A stretch of DNA of 64,000 bases from assembly GCF_000321225.1 (NCBI RefSeq), contig NW_004450381.1:1002602-1066601 (forward strand). Direction: 5' to 3'. Below the pieces are notes generated by a model. The model was not told where the DNA came from and ran no database searches. It worked only from the letters and a program-made list of their open reading frames with translations. Shown here in pieces: positions 1 to 11,361 of this stretch (position 1 is its first letter; each line of letters begins with the position of its first letter). The translations under genes were made by a program, and so were the position numbers. The DNA is from Odobenus rosmarus divergens (Eukaryota; Chordata; Mammalia; Carnivora; Odobenidae).

Positions 1-27
1 GTGTGTGTGTGTGTGTGTGTGTGTGTG
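1..27. repeat. (GT)n microsatellite
   Basis: Uninterrupted GT dinucleotide run at the window edge, in a TOP3B intron. Confidence 0.98.
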
Positions 28-299
28 TTGGGGGGAGTGCCCAATACCTAATTCGGCCTCTGTGGCAGACCTCATGGGGGTGATGGGGGGATGGTCACCA
101 GCGTCGTGGCCCTTCCGTGGCCGATTGATACCTTCTGCTAACAAGCGCTTTACCTGAGGGAGAGAAGACAAGGTGGTGTGAGTCCGGGTACAGCCGTCCT
201 CCCACGGGGAGGGAGCCAGCACCAGTTCTGGGTTTGGCCAAAGAGCCTGGGCTGGGACCCAAGACCCTGGCAACAAGTGTGCCCAGTAGCTCTGCTCAC

Positions 300-454
300 C
301 GTGTCGGCCCAGTAGGGGTGGTTGGCCTGCTGCCGCAGAGGGCCCTTCAGGTCAAAGTTCTCGGGGTAGTGGGTGGTCTCAGTCCGCGGGTAGCTGATGT
401 AGCCTTGTGTGTAGAGTCGCTCGGCGGTCTGCATGGCATGCTGTGGCCCCATGC
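300..454 (-). CDS. TOP3B: TOP3B coding exon 9 (catalytic tyrosine)
   Basis: 155 nt from [14 protein letters not shown] to NHPYWADT, with acceptor TCTCGCAG and donor GTGAGC. It contains [10 protein letters not shown]. The last Tyr is residue 336, which forms the covalent 5'-phosphotyrosine link to the cut strand. The next exon is beyond the window. Confidence 0.96.
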
Positions 455-3400
455 CTGCGAGAGAGGGCAGGCTCAGCTGGACCAGAATGCTGGGGATGGC
501 CAGGTCCCTGCCCATGGGCCTGGGCACTCAGGCTCCCCACCAAAGGCGGCCAGGGCCTCCTGGTAGGTGAGGATGGCTCTGGGTGGGCACCGCGAGTGCA
601 CGGAGCTGCTGGCCAGGCACCTGTGCCCGGGCAGCATTCTCCAAGGCCGAGGTCCTGAACCTGTGAAGGTGGACCCAGGATGGGGATGCGCCACAGTGTC
701 ACCCTCACGACATGGGCTATGCCGATTAAATGTGGCCTGCAGTCTGCCTCAGGGCTGGCTGATGTCCCACTATGATAGCAGAATTAGCACACGCCTCCCA
801 TTCTGAGCCCCCTGGGTGTTTCTGTCCTTGTGGCACTCCGGGACCACTGAGGGAGGGCTTGTCCTCCTGCTTCCCCTGACCAGCAGAGGCTGGCCCTCAG
901 CTGTCGGTCACTTGGTGTCATCGTTGCCCTCTGAGCATCCCCAAAGTGGACGCTCTGTGAGGACATTGCCCAGCTTCCCGGGGCCGCAGAGGCCACCAAT
1001 ACCTTGAGGCCAACAGCTGTCAGAGAAGGCCAACTTTCCAGTCCCCACCCCTTCTCACTACCATGGAAACAAGGCTCAGAGACGTTACGTCAACACTGGT
1101 CACACCTGCCCCTGCAGGAGCCGGGCCTGGAGCGCCCACCTCCCTCTCTTGGCCTCCCCCTACACCAGGGAAGCTGCTCTGGGACGCTAATGCCAGGCTG
1201 CCCCTGTCGGGGAGTGGACTGCCTCTGCTCTTGTGCGGATGCACATTTCAATCATTTCATCCTTAGAACAACCAATTCCAGTGATGGTCGTGATGGTCGC
1301 CCTGTGTGCCTGTGAGGAAACTGAGGCTCCGGGACAAGAAAGAAAGTAGCCAAGCTGAGATTGGGCCAGAGTTTGGGTCTGGAGCTGGACCTCCGTGGTC
1401 TAATGCCTCTGAGGAGACTCCACTGAGCCAGTGACACATGAGGGCTTGCCCCACAGGGGGTCCCTGACCATGGCCTTCCATGTACAGCCCAGGCAGCAGC
1501 TGCATGGATGTTTACTAATACAAAATGGTCTGAGTTTTCCCCACATAAATTCAAAAAAGCTGTTGAATATTAACCAATTATCCTCTGAAATGGGATCCTC
1601 TCGCGTGTTTGTTAGTTTATTAGTTATTTTCACTCTGGAATTTTTTTTTTTTTTTAAAGATTTTATTTATTTATTTGACAGAGAGACACAGCGAGAGCAG
1701 GAACACAAGCAGGGGGAGTGGGAGAGGGAGAAGCAGGCCTCCCGCGGAGCAGGGAGCCCGATGCGGGGCTCAATCCCAGGACCCTGGGATCATGACCTGA
1801 GCCGAAGGCAGACGCTTAAAGACTGAGCCACCCAGGCGCCCTTCACTCTGGAATTTAAGAGAAATGAACTCCGCAGGAGGCTCAGATTCCCACTAAGCCT
1901 CACAAGACACTGCAGGCGGGCTGTTCCTTGACACAGGTGAGCACAGAGGGAGTTACTCGGCACAGGTGAGCACAGAGCAAGGGGCCTCGGCACAGATGAA
2001 CACAGAGCAGGGGGCGCTCCGCACAGGTGAGCACAGAGCAGGGGGCGCTTGGCACAGGTGAGCACAGAGCAGGGGGCACCTGGCACAGGTGAGCACACAG
2101 TGGGGGCACCTGGCACAGAGGAGCACAGAATGGGGGCACCTGGCACAGAGGAGCACAGAATGGGGGCACCTGGCACAGAGGAGCACAGAATGGGGGCACT
2201 TGGCACAGGTGAGCGTGGAGAGAGAGTGCCAGCAGAGGTGAGAGCATCAGCACTGCCCTGCATCCCCAGGCGCCGCAGCAGGGCTGAATGGCTCACCGCG
2301 TGCCCGTCCCGAGAAGTCTTTTATGGGCTTTAGAGGAACGCCCTTACATACCCAGAGAAGAGCTAGCTACTCGCAGCATCTCCACAGTGTTCAGGGCGAG
2401 GGGCCTCTGCTTTGCCTTCTCTTTCCTGCTTGTGGCCTCCACCTAGATAGAAGACAGAACAGATTCAGGGATTCGGGCGGCAGGGGGAAGGATGCCATAA
2501 CAGAGAATCCGGATGTGTGCGCAAAGGGTCTCATTTCATTCATCTGGTCTCCCTGCTTCTTGATTTCACTCTTTACAGTGGTCTCAAGACTTGAACATTT
2601 ATGTAGGCCCAGGAAGGGAAAAAGAAAAAAAAAAATTCTTTTCTAGAGAATTTCTAGGGAAAGAGAAAACTTGGAAGAAAGGCAAAGAGCGAGGAGAAGG
2701 GGTTGCAAACTCAAAATCCTCCAGGAGCCAGTGGTGGCCGGGCCAGGAGGACGGCAGGTGAGGCCTGGGCCAGGCCACGGAGCGCGGGCCCACCTCGGGG
2801 GCAGCCACTTGCCCTTTGCTGCACCCGAGCACTCCCACCAGGGCCTATGCGTGGTGCTCCATCTTCCAGGTCATCAACAAAAGCTGCAAATCAGGACTCT
2901 TATGTGAGTTGGTAACTATTATTCCAATATTGGTGACTATTTTAAGTATCTGTAAACACCATGCAGTTTAAAAATACCGATCAGCTTCAAACTCTGGGCT
3001 TGAACAACTGTCAGAAGAGACGACTCTGTCTTGCCCGTGGCAAAAACAATCCAAACAACTCAACTCCGATGCCTTGCCCCTCCCAATCCCATGGAGACCT
3101 GGCCACGGGTCAGTGCAGTGCCTTCTGAATTCCAGATGGACAAACGTGGGGGCGAATTTAGGCCAAAATGGGTGTGTGCTACAGTGGAAGCTGAGGTCAC
3201 TGTGGGTGAGATCTGGAGATGGTGGTGAGGGGGTCTCTTGAGGAACATGACTGAAGATCAAAGTATGAAGCAGCTTTGGAGAAAGTTCTGGAAGCCTGAG
3301 TCAACTGCATGGCTGAGCAGAGGGCACCCAAAGAAAGCTTGAAAAGGGTAAGAGAAGGCAGCTGAAGGCGACCAGGCCACTCCTCCACGACTCTGGTAGC

Positions 3401-6400
3401 TGGTAAGGCTTCGGGGAATGGTGGTGGTGGAACTCCTCCACCTGGGGCACCCAGCCCCTCATCACCCTCTTCTAACAGCCAAGCACGTGACCCTCAAATT
3501 CATAAAGACCCTGAGTAAGAGCCACAGTACCATAAAGGCCATGAAAGCTGACCGAGGTGGGGATATCCCATGCTAGCTGTGGGACCCTGGACAGGGCCAC
3601 TGACGCGCACACAGGTCCCTCTGGAGCTGTTAGCATTCAGTATCACAGAAAACGGACCTCTGTGTGAAACGGAGTCCTGCCAAAAGGAGAGAATGCCCCT
3701 GGGGTCACGTGGAAAGGGGCTGGCAGGTGGCGGATGCGGGGCAGCGCCCAGGGCAGAGCAGGGGCGTGGCATCCCGCAGTGACTACAAGCGTCAGTAACC
3801 GTCGAAACACATCTGTTTCCAAAAAGGAGACAAAGACAGGACACTGGGTCATGCGGTGCTCTCCCAGCCAGGGGCGCCCAGAAGCCTACTCCCACCCAGA
3901 GCAAACATGACAGATGTGGGCGGCGCAGGCCTACCTGCGCTTCCTTCTCCAGCTTTGTCAGGTTTAAAAACATCTGTGCGATCTCCCGGTCGAACACTCG
4001 CACTCGGTCCCAGTCCAAGAGAAGAGACCTGTCTTTATCCACATTAACCTGCAGGAGAAAGGGTAAAAGAAGTTGGGAAAGAAAACATCCAGGTGAGCAC
4101 ACCGCCAGGGAAGAGAACTGAGAAGATGAAGCAGCTCCTTGTCTGGGAGGAAAATGGTCCCGTCCCTAGGTCTCGCGGCCACCCCTGTACAGGTGTGTGC
4201 AGGTGCACAGACACACAGGCTGAGAGCCTGCCCCACCCCAAGGAAAGGCTGCTCTGATTCCAGGCCTCTCCCCTGAGATTAGGGAGGTGGTCTCACAAGG
4301 GGAGCCCGAAGCCGAGGCTGCTGTGTCCTTAAGGAGTGTGGGAACCTCCACCTCAAACGCCATCCCTGCCCACGCTCTAAGGCCTGGCCAGCACGAGGTG
4401 TGGCCCTTCTGGGGGTCCCCAGCCCTATGCCAACCAGACCAGCTCTGTATGATTTAAATCTTACAAGCAGCTTATGTGGAGGATTTTATTTGAAGAAAGG
4501 GTTCTAAGGCTTCAAAAAGTTTGAAGTCACTGGCCTATGGCCCTCAGTCCAGACCTGACCATCACAGCTGACGGCCCTGAGGCGTGACCTCCCGTCTCTG
4601 CACTGCCAAAGCTGACTTCATTCCTGCTTCTCTAAGTTCAATGCATCCAGGCCTATGTAGGCTGGGGTCCCTTCTCCGGGCACCCCGCAGACCAATCTGG
4701 CCTCCCTCCTCTGTGTCTGTGGCCTGGGGGGCTTGCAGGGCTCTGATGATGATGGAAGACCCTCAAAGTCCATAGCCTGAACCCGGGAAGACCCAGCGTG
4801 CATGGGGAAGGGAAAGCAAACCTTGGCCTGCAGCACCCAGTAGGTCTCCGGTTTGAAGGACTGGATTTTATCATGTCTCTCCACGCAGAAGCCCAGGGTA
4901 GGGGTTTGACATGGCCCAAAGGAGATGAGGGAGCTGTCCAGATTGCCATATTTTCCCTGGAAGTACTTAGTTTGAAACCTACAGGAGGCACGGGGCAGAG
5001 AGAGCTATTCTGGTCATGGATTCACTCCAGACACCATCATTAACCAGCCATGTGAGTCCAGCACCGGGCCAGCTGGTGGCGGCACCCTGCTCAGAAGATA
5101 GGGGGACAGGGTGAGGACATGCTCAGCAGGGGGCCTGGGGAGGGTGTGTGTGTGTGTGTGTGTGGGCACACACGGCGGGGAAGGCATGAGAGAAGAGCAG
5201 ATGGGGCTGGGAAATCCTTCTATTCTGTTCCATCCCCTCCAGCCTCTCCTCAAGACCCACACAGTGTAGACGAACACCCCGCTCATCATGTGGTGCCCTG
5301 TGTAGTCTAAATCAGCTAGATCGTTTCCTTCATAGAATGCTGACATTGGCCTAGAGCTAACCAGGCCCAGGGCAGCCAGTGGGGACCGGCGAGGAGCGGC
5401 TCTGGCCAAAGGGCAGGCAGCCAGTACCTGGTGAACGCGCAGCCGATGCGCAGGTCCAGCTCTTGCCTGGCGTCCACCGACAGCGCTTCGTTGTGGTCGG
5501 GCTCGCCCAGGCGGGCCATGGCGGCGCAGATGTCCGTGTCTGTGATGGAGCTGAACCTGGCCCTGAACACTATCTTTTCGCCACCACGGGTTGAATTCAT
5601 GACAGGCAGCACGGCGTCTAGGACCTGGGGGAGGCGGCCCAGCGGTCACCCACCTCGGAGGCCTCTGCCTCCGGCTCTGCATCCCACCTGTGAGGCCGCG
5701 GCTCCTGTCCCAGCCAAACCTCGCTGTGCGTGACTCCCTCTCCCTCCTCCGTCCCCTTCCCGGCCCAGAAGCTTCAGTCTCTCCACAGCACTCCTGCTAC
5801 ATGGCTTCCTTTCCTTCCGCTGACAAACCTGTTCAAACACCCCCCTCCTTACTACCACCCTTTCTCTCTTCTGCTTTCATCCCCGCTAAACCAAGAAATG
5901 CTAATGCCACGAACGCCAGGGGGCGCAGTCACGAAATCCACCCCACTTGACCCATCTCCCTTCCTTCCAGAGGACAGAGTGCCTCTAGAGGGGTGGGTGG
6001 AACTTTTAAGAGACTGAAGAAAAGCCAGGGAAGGAAAACAGAATGAGGAGGAAAAGGCAAAGGGCAGGAACGGGGAGGGCACAGGGGACTCCCAAGGTGG
6101 GGGCTTCGGGGCTCTCAGGGCTAAAGCACAGCATGGGGCCTGGAGCCAGACTCACTAGGAAGGCCGTGCAGTGTACGGGGAAGAGGTGCTTTCGTTTCGG
6201 AGGGGAGAAAGCCCCATGAGCCTCCACCCCCAGATGCAAAGGCCCCCCCCAGGGGAGAAGCAACTCTGCAGGGGAAGGGCCGGGAGAGGAGTGTCTGGGA
6301 AGGGACAAAGTGTGATCGTGTCTACTGAGGGTGCTGTGCTGGAATGGGGGGTGCCCTGAGCTCCCTCTGTCACACAGGAAGCATTTCCTGAGCCCCAAGG

Positions 6401-9400
6401 TGTGCCAGGCCCCAGGTGAGAGCTGGGGGTGCAGAGGCAGGAGGGTGAGCGGCACCAGAGGACACCTGCAGTCAGGACCCGCGTGAGGGTGCCACAGCTG
6501 CAGCCGAGGCAGGCTCAAGGGCATCTTGGGTGGGGAGAGGACAGTGAAGGCCGGAGGAGAGGAAAGGAGCGAGGAACGTGGCCGAGTGGCAACCAGCCTC
6601 GGCCGAAGGTCCCTGAGAGGTGCCCACTAGGCTGGGATGATGAAAACCAACGCGCTCCCATCCACCAAGAAAATTCTGCCCTTTCTGTTGGCTCACACAG
6701 TGCACCCCAGCAGGGGAAGTAACATCCCTTCGCCCTTGGTAGAGTCCATCTGTTTGAAAGTGTCTCTGCAGTTTCCAAAATGAAGGAGGAAAGAAAAGGC
6801 ATTTCTAAGGCAATGTAGCGGATTCCCGGGCTGCAGCCGCTGGAATGGGGTGGCTGCGGGTACAGTCGGCAGGAAGGCCCGAAGTGAGGACCGCAGTGGG
6901 CCCCCCTCTCACCTCAAAGCAGATGTTCTCCCCCTCCTTGTCGCAGTCCAGCCACAGCACAAGGTAGTCGCAGCCTTTGCCCTCCACCTGCCACACAGCA
7001 TACAGCGACTGGCACCTCCATGGCCCGGCCCGCAGCGCCCAGCCACGGTGCTCCCGGCCGGCCCCTGAGCCCTGGGGAGCAGGACGGGTGCCCAGAGCGG
7101 GGCCTAGGCAGTTAGGCTGCCTTCGCCACTCAGAGAACTTTGCTCAGAACTTAGTTTTTTGGACACAAAAAGGTTATAACGCAATATCATCTTAAGCCCA
7201 AAAACCGCACGGGAAGAGGGCTGAAATGAGATAGGCTTCAAGGTTAATGGTGGTTGTCTTAGGTTGTGTGATTATAGATCATTTTTTCTTCCTTCTACTT
7301 TCTAATATTTTCCATAATATGTACACATTTGTTTTAAAACTAGAAAAACCGCCACCACCACCAAACAATTTAAAAAGCAGAATTTCTGCTCTCCAGGACT
7401 GAGTGACAGGGCTGCCCTGGTGGGCCAGTTGATGGTTCTAAGGCGAGGGACAGGCCCGAAAGGTGCCTCATGCGCCAGCACGGGGCGCTCAGAGAAAGGG
7501 TGGGGAGGCCCGCCCAGGGCTTCCAGCAAAGGCCTCCAGGTTCATGAAAGGGGCAAGGACGCGGGGAAGCCGCCTGCAGTGCTGGAAGCCGGGGATGGAG
7601 GCTTCCCAGGTGCCGGTGCCCTAGCCCGCCCCACACACCTGCAGGAACTTCACCATGTTCAGCTTGGGGTTAGCTTCCTTCTTCTCTGTCGGCGCTTGGC
7701 TGAACAGCTCTGCAGGGTCCACCTTGTCCCATCTGTTGTACTTTCCTACAAACCACAGCCACAGAGCTTGACCTCTGCAATGGTCATAACCCCAGGAGGA
7801 AAGAGACGGCTTGGGGAACAGTTTGCCCAGGACAGCCCCACAACTGGAGGCAGAGCTGGGCCTTCGTTCCCCTGGGCTGCTGAGGTGACACCACACCGTG
7901 GCCACCCCCAGGAGCCACCCCTGGGCAGGGCCGCCGCCGCCCCAGCCTCACTTCAGGACGTGCCCTGTGGCTGGCGGTGCCATTCCTGGGCTGGCTCACT
8001 TTGCCAGAGCACCGAACCACACCACTCGTACTTCTGCCTTCTCTCCCAGCCTGAATTTCTGCAACTCTCCCCCCACCCAGCATGTGACCGCACACAGGCC
8101 AGGTGCTCAGGTGATCCCCGTGCGGAACCAATCTTTTGAGCCTCAGGAGTGGTGCCTCCACCTACTTCTCTACTTAGGGTTCCGTGCTTGCATGTTGAGC
8201 CCTCTTTCTTTTAGTCCCCATTTCGTGCAGCCTGGGAGAACGGGGTCAAATAGAGTCAAGTTCAAATCCCAGCTGGCTGGTGATAAAACTCAAGAGTCCA
8301 AATGCTTGGCTACACAACTGAATCAATGTCATTGCTGTCACTGAGCAGCAAGAAGGGCGGAACCTTTGCTGTATGCTAAGCTCTCTACCTTCACGGTCAC
8401 ACTGAGTCCTCCAACAATCCTGGGAAGTGGCTGGCACTGTCGGAAGATGCACTTCACCCATGTGGGACAGAAACTCAGGCCCCAGTCCCAGCCCATGAGC
8501 CCCTGGAGCCGGACTCTTGTCAACCACAGGGCCCTGCGCCTGGCTCTGCTGGGTCACTAAAGCTGGCTCTTCCAAGGTGACAGAGAGCAAAGATGCAAGG
8601 ATGACAATGACGGCCACCAAATGGCCAGGGGCAACAGTTACATTCAGCAGGAGCCACTTCCTGAACGCCTGCACAGGCCAGGCCCCCGGAGTTGGGCATT
8701 CACCACCTCTAGGAAGCACAGGAAGGAGCATAGGGCATGCAGTGACTAAACGGTGTCTCTGGGATGGGGAACCAGGAGGCACTGAGCTCCAAAACCTGGG
8801 TTCTGGGCACCTCACCCAGGGACCCCGGGTCACCTCTTCATGATCCGCTGGCCTCAGGACTCATGGGTTCTGCACACACTTCTCTGCCTGGAGCCCTCCC
8901 CTGGCTCCAACTAGAACCACGGCAGCACTCTGCAGGGCTTCCGTCAGAAGGGGCTTGGGGGCTCACCCAGGAAGTCCAAGGTCATCACGTGACCGCAGAC
9001 AGATGTCATCTTGAAGCGGACGGGCTGGCCAGCGAAGGTCCCGCCGTACTCGTGCACTGAGCACGTTCCGTTCAGCCCTTTGTGTGAGGACATGTTTCCT
9101 GCAAGGGAGAAGTACAGTGATGGTTCACCACGCAGAGCCCTGGGTCGGCTGAAGGCCAGGCGCGCCCTCTCTGAACACTCTCAAGAGCGGGCACTCTTGG
9201 GCCCTTCGCTGCATTTCTGCCTCACTTCTTTCCAACTTCACTTGAAGGCCTCTGGGGGCCTCCTCATTATCAAGTCCCCCGATGTCTTCTCATGCTCCCC
9301 ACTGACAGCCCCTTGGCCTCTGGGGACTGGGCACTTCTCAGCTCTCCCCTTCCCTTTGGAGAGACGCCAGCCCGCTGTCCTAGCCAAGGGGAGGTCACGG

Positions 9401-10121
9401 TGGGCATGGGCCATTTCTAGGTACCCAGCACCCAGGCACCCTTCCTGCCTGGAGGGAATTCAGAGATAAGAAGGGAAGCAGCACCCCACCCCTGCCTCAG
9501 TAGCCAGAGGGGGCTAGCCTGGCGTCTCAGGAGGGCTGTAGATAAGGGTCAGCCTGGTGGCTACTCTCGAGTGACGCGAGGCACACCAGCTGCAGCTATA
9601 ACGGTTCAAAGCAGGGGCAAAGGTCCTGGGGTGACAAGTGTCTGCGGCGTGGCCTCACACTTACACTGGGGTCTAAGATCGGGGTCAGACTTAGACCAGG
9701 GTGGGCTCCTGGCTCTGTCTTCTTCCTTCCAGTGAATTCTCTTTCTGTGTAAGTTACCAGGGCTGGTTGCTGCTTATGCCCAACAGCCTGACAGGCGCAG
9801 TGCTCTTACAGGGGCTTGCCTGGTGCCAGGCTGTGACCTGGGCCTGGATCCTTCGGGACTCCCAGCCCTGGCCCGCACCGGCTGTGGCAGTAAGCGCACC
9901 GCACAGTGACTAGTACCAAGGTGCTGCAGTAGTGCCTGCTGTCCTGAAGCACGTCAGCTCCAGAGGCGGGGTCACACTTGGGGAAAGAAAGAAATGACCG
10001 TGCTTACAGTCCTCCCCCTCCCCCCCCACCGCCGAGGTCTGTCCTCCCTACCTCGAGAGAGGATTTTAGCAATGGACTGGGCCAAGGATGGCTTTTCTGC
10101 CACCATGAGCACGGTCTTCAT
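300..10121 (-). CDS. TOP3B: TOP3B, DNA topoisomerase III beta, 5' half (coding exons 1-9; partial gene)
   Basis: Type IA topoisomerase that passes single strands of DNA, and also of RNA in the vertebrate enzyme, through a transient 5'-phosphotyrosine break. It acts in nucleus and cytoplasm, the latter with TDRD3/FMRP (family knowledge). Nine exons on the minus strand join in frame with GT/AG borders: 10121-10052, 9098-8967, 7745-7639, 6987-6913, 5624-5428, 4978-4822, 4048-3935, 2442-2352 and 454-300. Together they give 1098 nt, or 366 codons. Residue 1 lies in [12 protein letters not shown], with Glu9 of the Toprim fold. The metal-binding DCDKEG gives Asp117, Asp119 and Glu121. The active-site tyrosine in [10 protein letters not shown] falls at residue 336, the same number as in human TOP3B. 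No frameshift or stop was seen. The human protein has about 862 residues, so the zinc-finger C-terminal half lies left of the window. Introns hold a minisatellite, a SINE and MIR relics. Confidence 0.97.
1250..1400 (-). repeat. MIR-type SINE relic
   Basis: Antisense MIR core signature (TGAGGAAACTGAGGCTC) in TOP3B intron 8. An old mammalian-wide repeat, decayed. Confidence 0.7.
1644..1841 (-). mobile_element. SINEC, antisense
   Basis: Starts with poly(T)/AAGATTTTATTTATTT and ends GAGCCACCCAGGCGCC. It is flanked by the 15-bp duplication TTCACTCTGGAATTT at 1629-1643 and 1842-1856. Inserted in TOP3B intron 8. Confidence 0.95.
1925..2216. repeat. Minisatellite, about 10 diverged units of ~30 bp
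   Basis: Tandem units built on GGCACAGGTGAGCACAGAG followed by CAGGGGGCGCT or ATGGGGGCACCT. The three units at about 2110-2200 are nearly identical; outer ones are diverged. It lies in TOP3B intron 8. The chance open frames through it are low-complexity and not genes. Confidence 0.95.
2352..2442 (-). CDS. TOP3B: TOP3B coding exon 8
   Basis: 91 nt, a small exon encoding [20 protein letters not shown] through VASSSL plus one base. Acceptor CTATCTAG and donor GTATGT. It is identified by similarity to the human segment and its exact phase fit with exons 7 and 9. Confidence 0.94.
3935..4048 (-). CDS. TOP3B: TOP3B coding exon 7
   Basis: 114 nt (38 codons) between acceptor CTGCAG and donor GTAGGC, encoding [19 protein letters not shown] through KLEKEAQ. 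Confidence 0.95.
4822..4978 (-). CDS. TOP3B: TOP3B coding exon 6
   Basis: 157 nt from [11 protein letters not shown] through [19 protein letters not shown] to YWVLQAK. The SxGRVQTPTL-type motif of the topoisomerase core is present here as [10 protein letters not shown], as in human TOP3B. Confidence 0.95.
5140..5165. repeat. (GT)n microsatellite
   Basis: About eleven GT units in TOP3B intron 5. Confidence 0.95.
5428..5624 (-). CDS. TOP3B: TOP3B coding exon 5
   Basis: 197 nt from [10 protein letters not shown] to LRIGCAFTR. Acceptor CCCCCAG and donor GTACTGG. It contains the conserved FRARFSSIT and [13 protein letters not shown] motifs. The segment [10 protein letters not shown] differs slightly from the human NKAHGGEKTV. 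Confidence 0.95.
5914..5929 (+). promoter_or_regulatory. CTCF-like motif
   Basis: CGCCAGGGGGCGCAGT matches the CTCF core CCAGGGGGCGC. It lies in TOP3B intron 4. Sequence match only. Confidence 0.45.
6913..6987 (-). CDS. TOP3B: TOP3B coding exon 4 (Toprim metal site)
   Basis: 75 nt, exactly 25 codons, [20 protein letters not shown] and onward. It contains the DxDxE metal-binding triad of type IA topoisomerases (Asp117, Asp119, Glu121). Donor GTGAGA. Confidence 0.96.
7639..7745 (-). CDS. TOP3B: TOP3B coding exon 3
   Basis: 107 nt encoding [16 protein letters not shown] and on to NMVKFLQ. Acceptor TTTGTAG and donor GTGTGT. It differs from human at few positions (for example Asn-Arg for Asn-Lys). 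Confidence 0.95.
8310..8500 (-). repeat. MIR-type relic
   Basis: Decayed antisense MIR features (TGTGGGACAGAAACTCAGGC after a cytosine-rich middle part) in TOP3B intron 2. Confidence 0.5.
8967..9098 (-). CDS. TOP3B: TOP3B coding exon 2
   Basis: 132 nt between acceptor CTTGCAG and donor GTGAGC. It encodes the Toprim segment that runs from SSHKGLNG through [17 protein letters not shown], nearly identical to the human protein. Confidence 0.95.
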
Positions 10122-10234
10122 CTTGTGTTAAAGCTGCCAGGGGCTTCGGCCCTTCACACTCCAGTCTCAGAGAGATGGCAATGAAGGTCAGAAACTTCTC
10201 TTCTGCAGCTCAACACTACTGTCAGTGCTGACTC
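10052..10234 (-). CDS. TOP3B: TOP3B coding exon 1 with 5'UTR part
   Basis: The start ATG is at 10121-10119 and coding runs to 10052, followed by donor GTAGGG. It encodes residues 1-23 plus one base, starting [16 protein letters not shown]. The segment from 10122 to about 10234 is 5'UTR, because a good acceptor (TTCTCTTCAG) ends at 10235. The exon carries Glu9, the conserved acidic residue of the Toprim domain. Confidence 0.93.
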
Positions 10235-10326
10235 CTGAAGAGAAGAAGACACACACTGAAAACAGAGATACTTCCAATGGAACCTCTACCACTAAGAAGG
10301 AAACTCACTTTACAAAATGAAAAACA

Positions 10327-10534
10327 GGGGCATCTGGGTGGTGCAGTTGGTTGAGCGTCTTGGTTTGAGACTCTTGGTTTCAGCTCGGGTCTGATCTGAG
10401 GGTCGTGAGATTGAGCCCCTCGTTGGTCTCCACACTCAGTGGGGAGTCTGCTTGGGTTTCTCTCTCCCTCTCTCTCTGCCCCTGTCCCCGCTTGCAAGTG
10501 CTCTCTGTAGAATAAATAAATCTTTTAAAAAAAA
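10327..10534 (+). mobile_element. SINEC, sense (first of four in a row)
   Basis: Starts GGGGCATCTGGGTGGTGCAG and ends in an AATAAATAAATC/poly(A) tail. In TOP3B intron 1. Confidence 0.93.
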
Positions 10535-10560
10535 CCCCCCAAAAAACAAATAATTTCTTT

Positions 10561-10697
10561 GGGGCACCTGGGTGTCTCAGTCGGTTAAGCATCCGACTCT
10601 TGATCTCAGCTGAGGTCTTGATCTCAAGATTGTGAGTTCAAGCCCTGTGTTGGGCTCCACAATGGGCATGGAGCATACTTCAAAACAAAACAAAAAA
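10561..10697 (+). mobile_element. SINEC short variant, sense
   Basis: Starts GGGGCACCTGGGTGTCTCAG and contains the B-box-like GTGAGTTCAAGCCC. It ends early after GGGCATGGAGCATACTT in an A-rich tail. This short form lacks the CT-rich 3' part. Confidence 0.92.
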
Positions 10698-10958
10698 GGG
10701 GCACCTGGGTGGCTCAGTTGGTTAAGTGGCTGCCTTTGGCTCAGGTCATGATCTCGAGGTCCCAGGGTCAAGCCCCATGTCAGGCTCCCTGCTCAGCGGG
10801 GAGTCTGCTTCCCCTCTCCCTCTGCCCCTCCCCCTGCTCAGCTCTTTCTGTCTCCCAAATAAATAAATAAATAAATAAATAAATAAAGTCTTTAAAACAA
10901 AACCAAAAAAAGTAAAAAAAAAAAAACCAAAACAAAAAACACCCAAACCCCCAAAATA
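10698..10958 (+). mobile_element. SINEC, sense, long (AAATA)n tail
   Basis: Starts GGGGCACCTGGGTGGCTCAG directly after the tail of the previous SINE. It has the CT-rich 3' domain and eight AAAT-type units at 10856-10888, then A-rich sequence. Confidence 0.94.
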
Positions 10959-11072
10959 GGGGTGCCTGGCTGGCTCAGTCAGTAAAGCATGCAACTCTTG
11001 ATCTCAGGGTTGTGAGTTCAAGCCCCACATTGGGTGTGGAGTTTACTTAACAAACAAACAAAAAACAAACCT
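10959..11072 (+). mobile_element. SINEC short variant, sense
   Basis: Starts GGGGTGCCTGGCTGGCTCAG and ends GGAGTTTACTTAACAAACAA. It follows the third SINE without a gap. Confidence 0.92.
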
Positions 11073-11361
11073 GAGGTAAGAAAAAGAAGTTAGGGAAACT
11101 TGAAGACATTGGACAAACCAGGGCAATGGAACTGGCTTAGAGATGAACACCTCGGGAATTTGGGTTCCTCTGGGAGAAGTTGATGTGGCTCCATGACCTC
11201 AGGTCAGTCTTAGGAAGACTTTGTGGCCTTTGCATCTGGACTGATAGGCTGGCGTAGGGCAGATGGCTGGCCCTCCTCCTAGGGCACAGTTCTGTTTGCT
11301 CCCCAGGGCTGAGAGCGGCACCTCCACCTCAGCTGAGAATTGGGATGCCCTGGGACATTTT

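Noticed and set aside
1790..2333. Several 70-168 codon frames over the 1.9-2.2 kb repeats
   Set aside because: They translate the minisatellite in different frames, with Cys/Pro/Leu repeats and no homology; an artefact of the tandem repeat.
5014..5682. 222-codon minus-strand frame
   Set aside because: Runs through TOP3B exon 5 in a wrong frame and into intron 5; the true reading frame is the spliced one.
7420..8139. 239-codon plus-strand open frame
   Set aside because: It overlaps TOP3B exon 3 antisense and intron sequence, has no domain, and its composition reflects GC-rich DNA.
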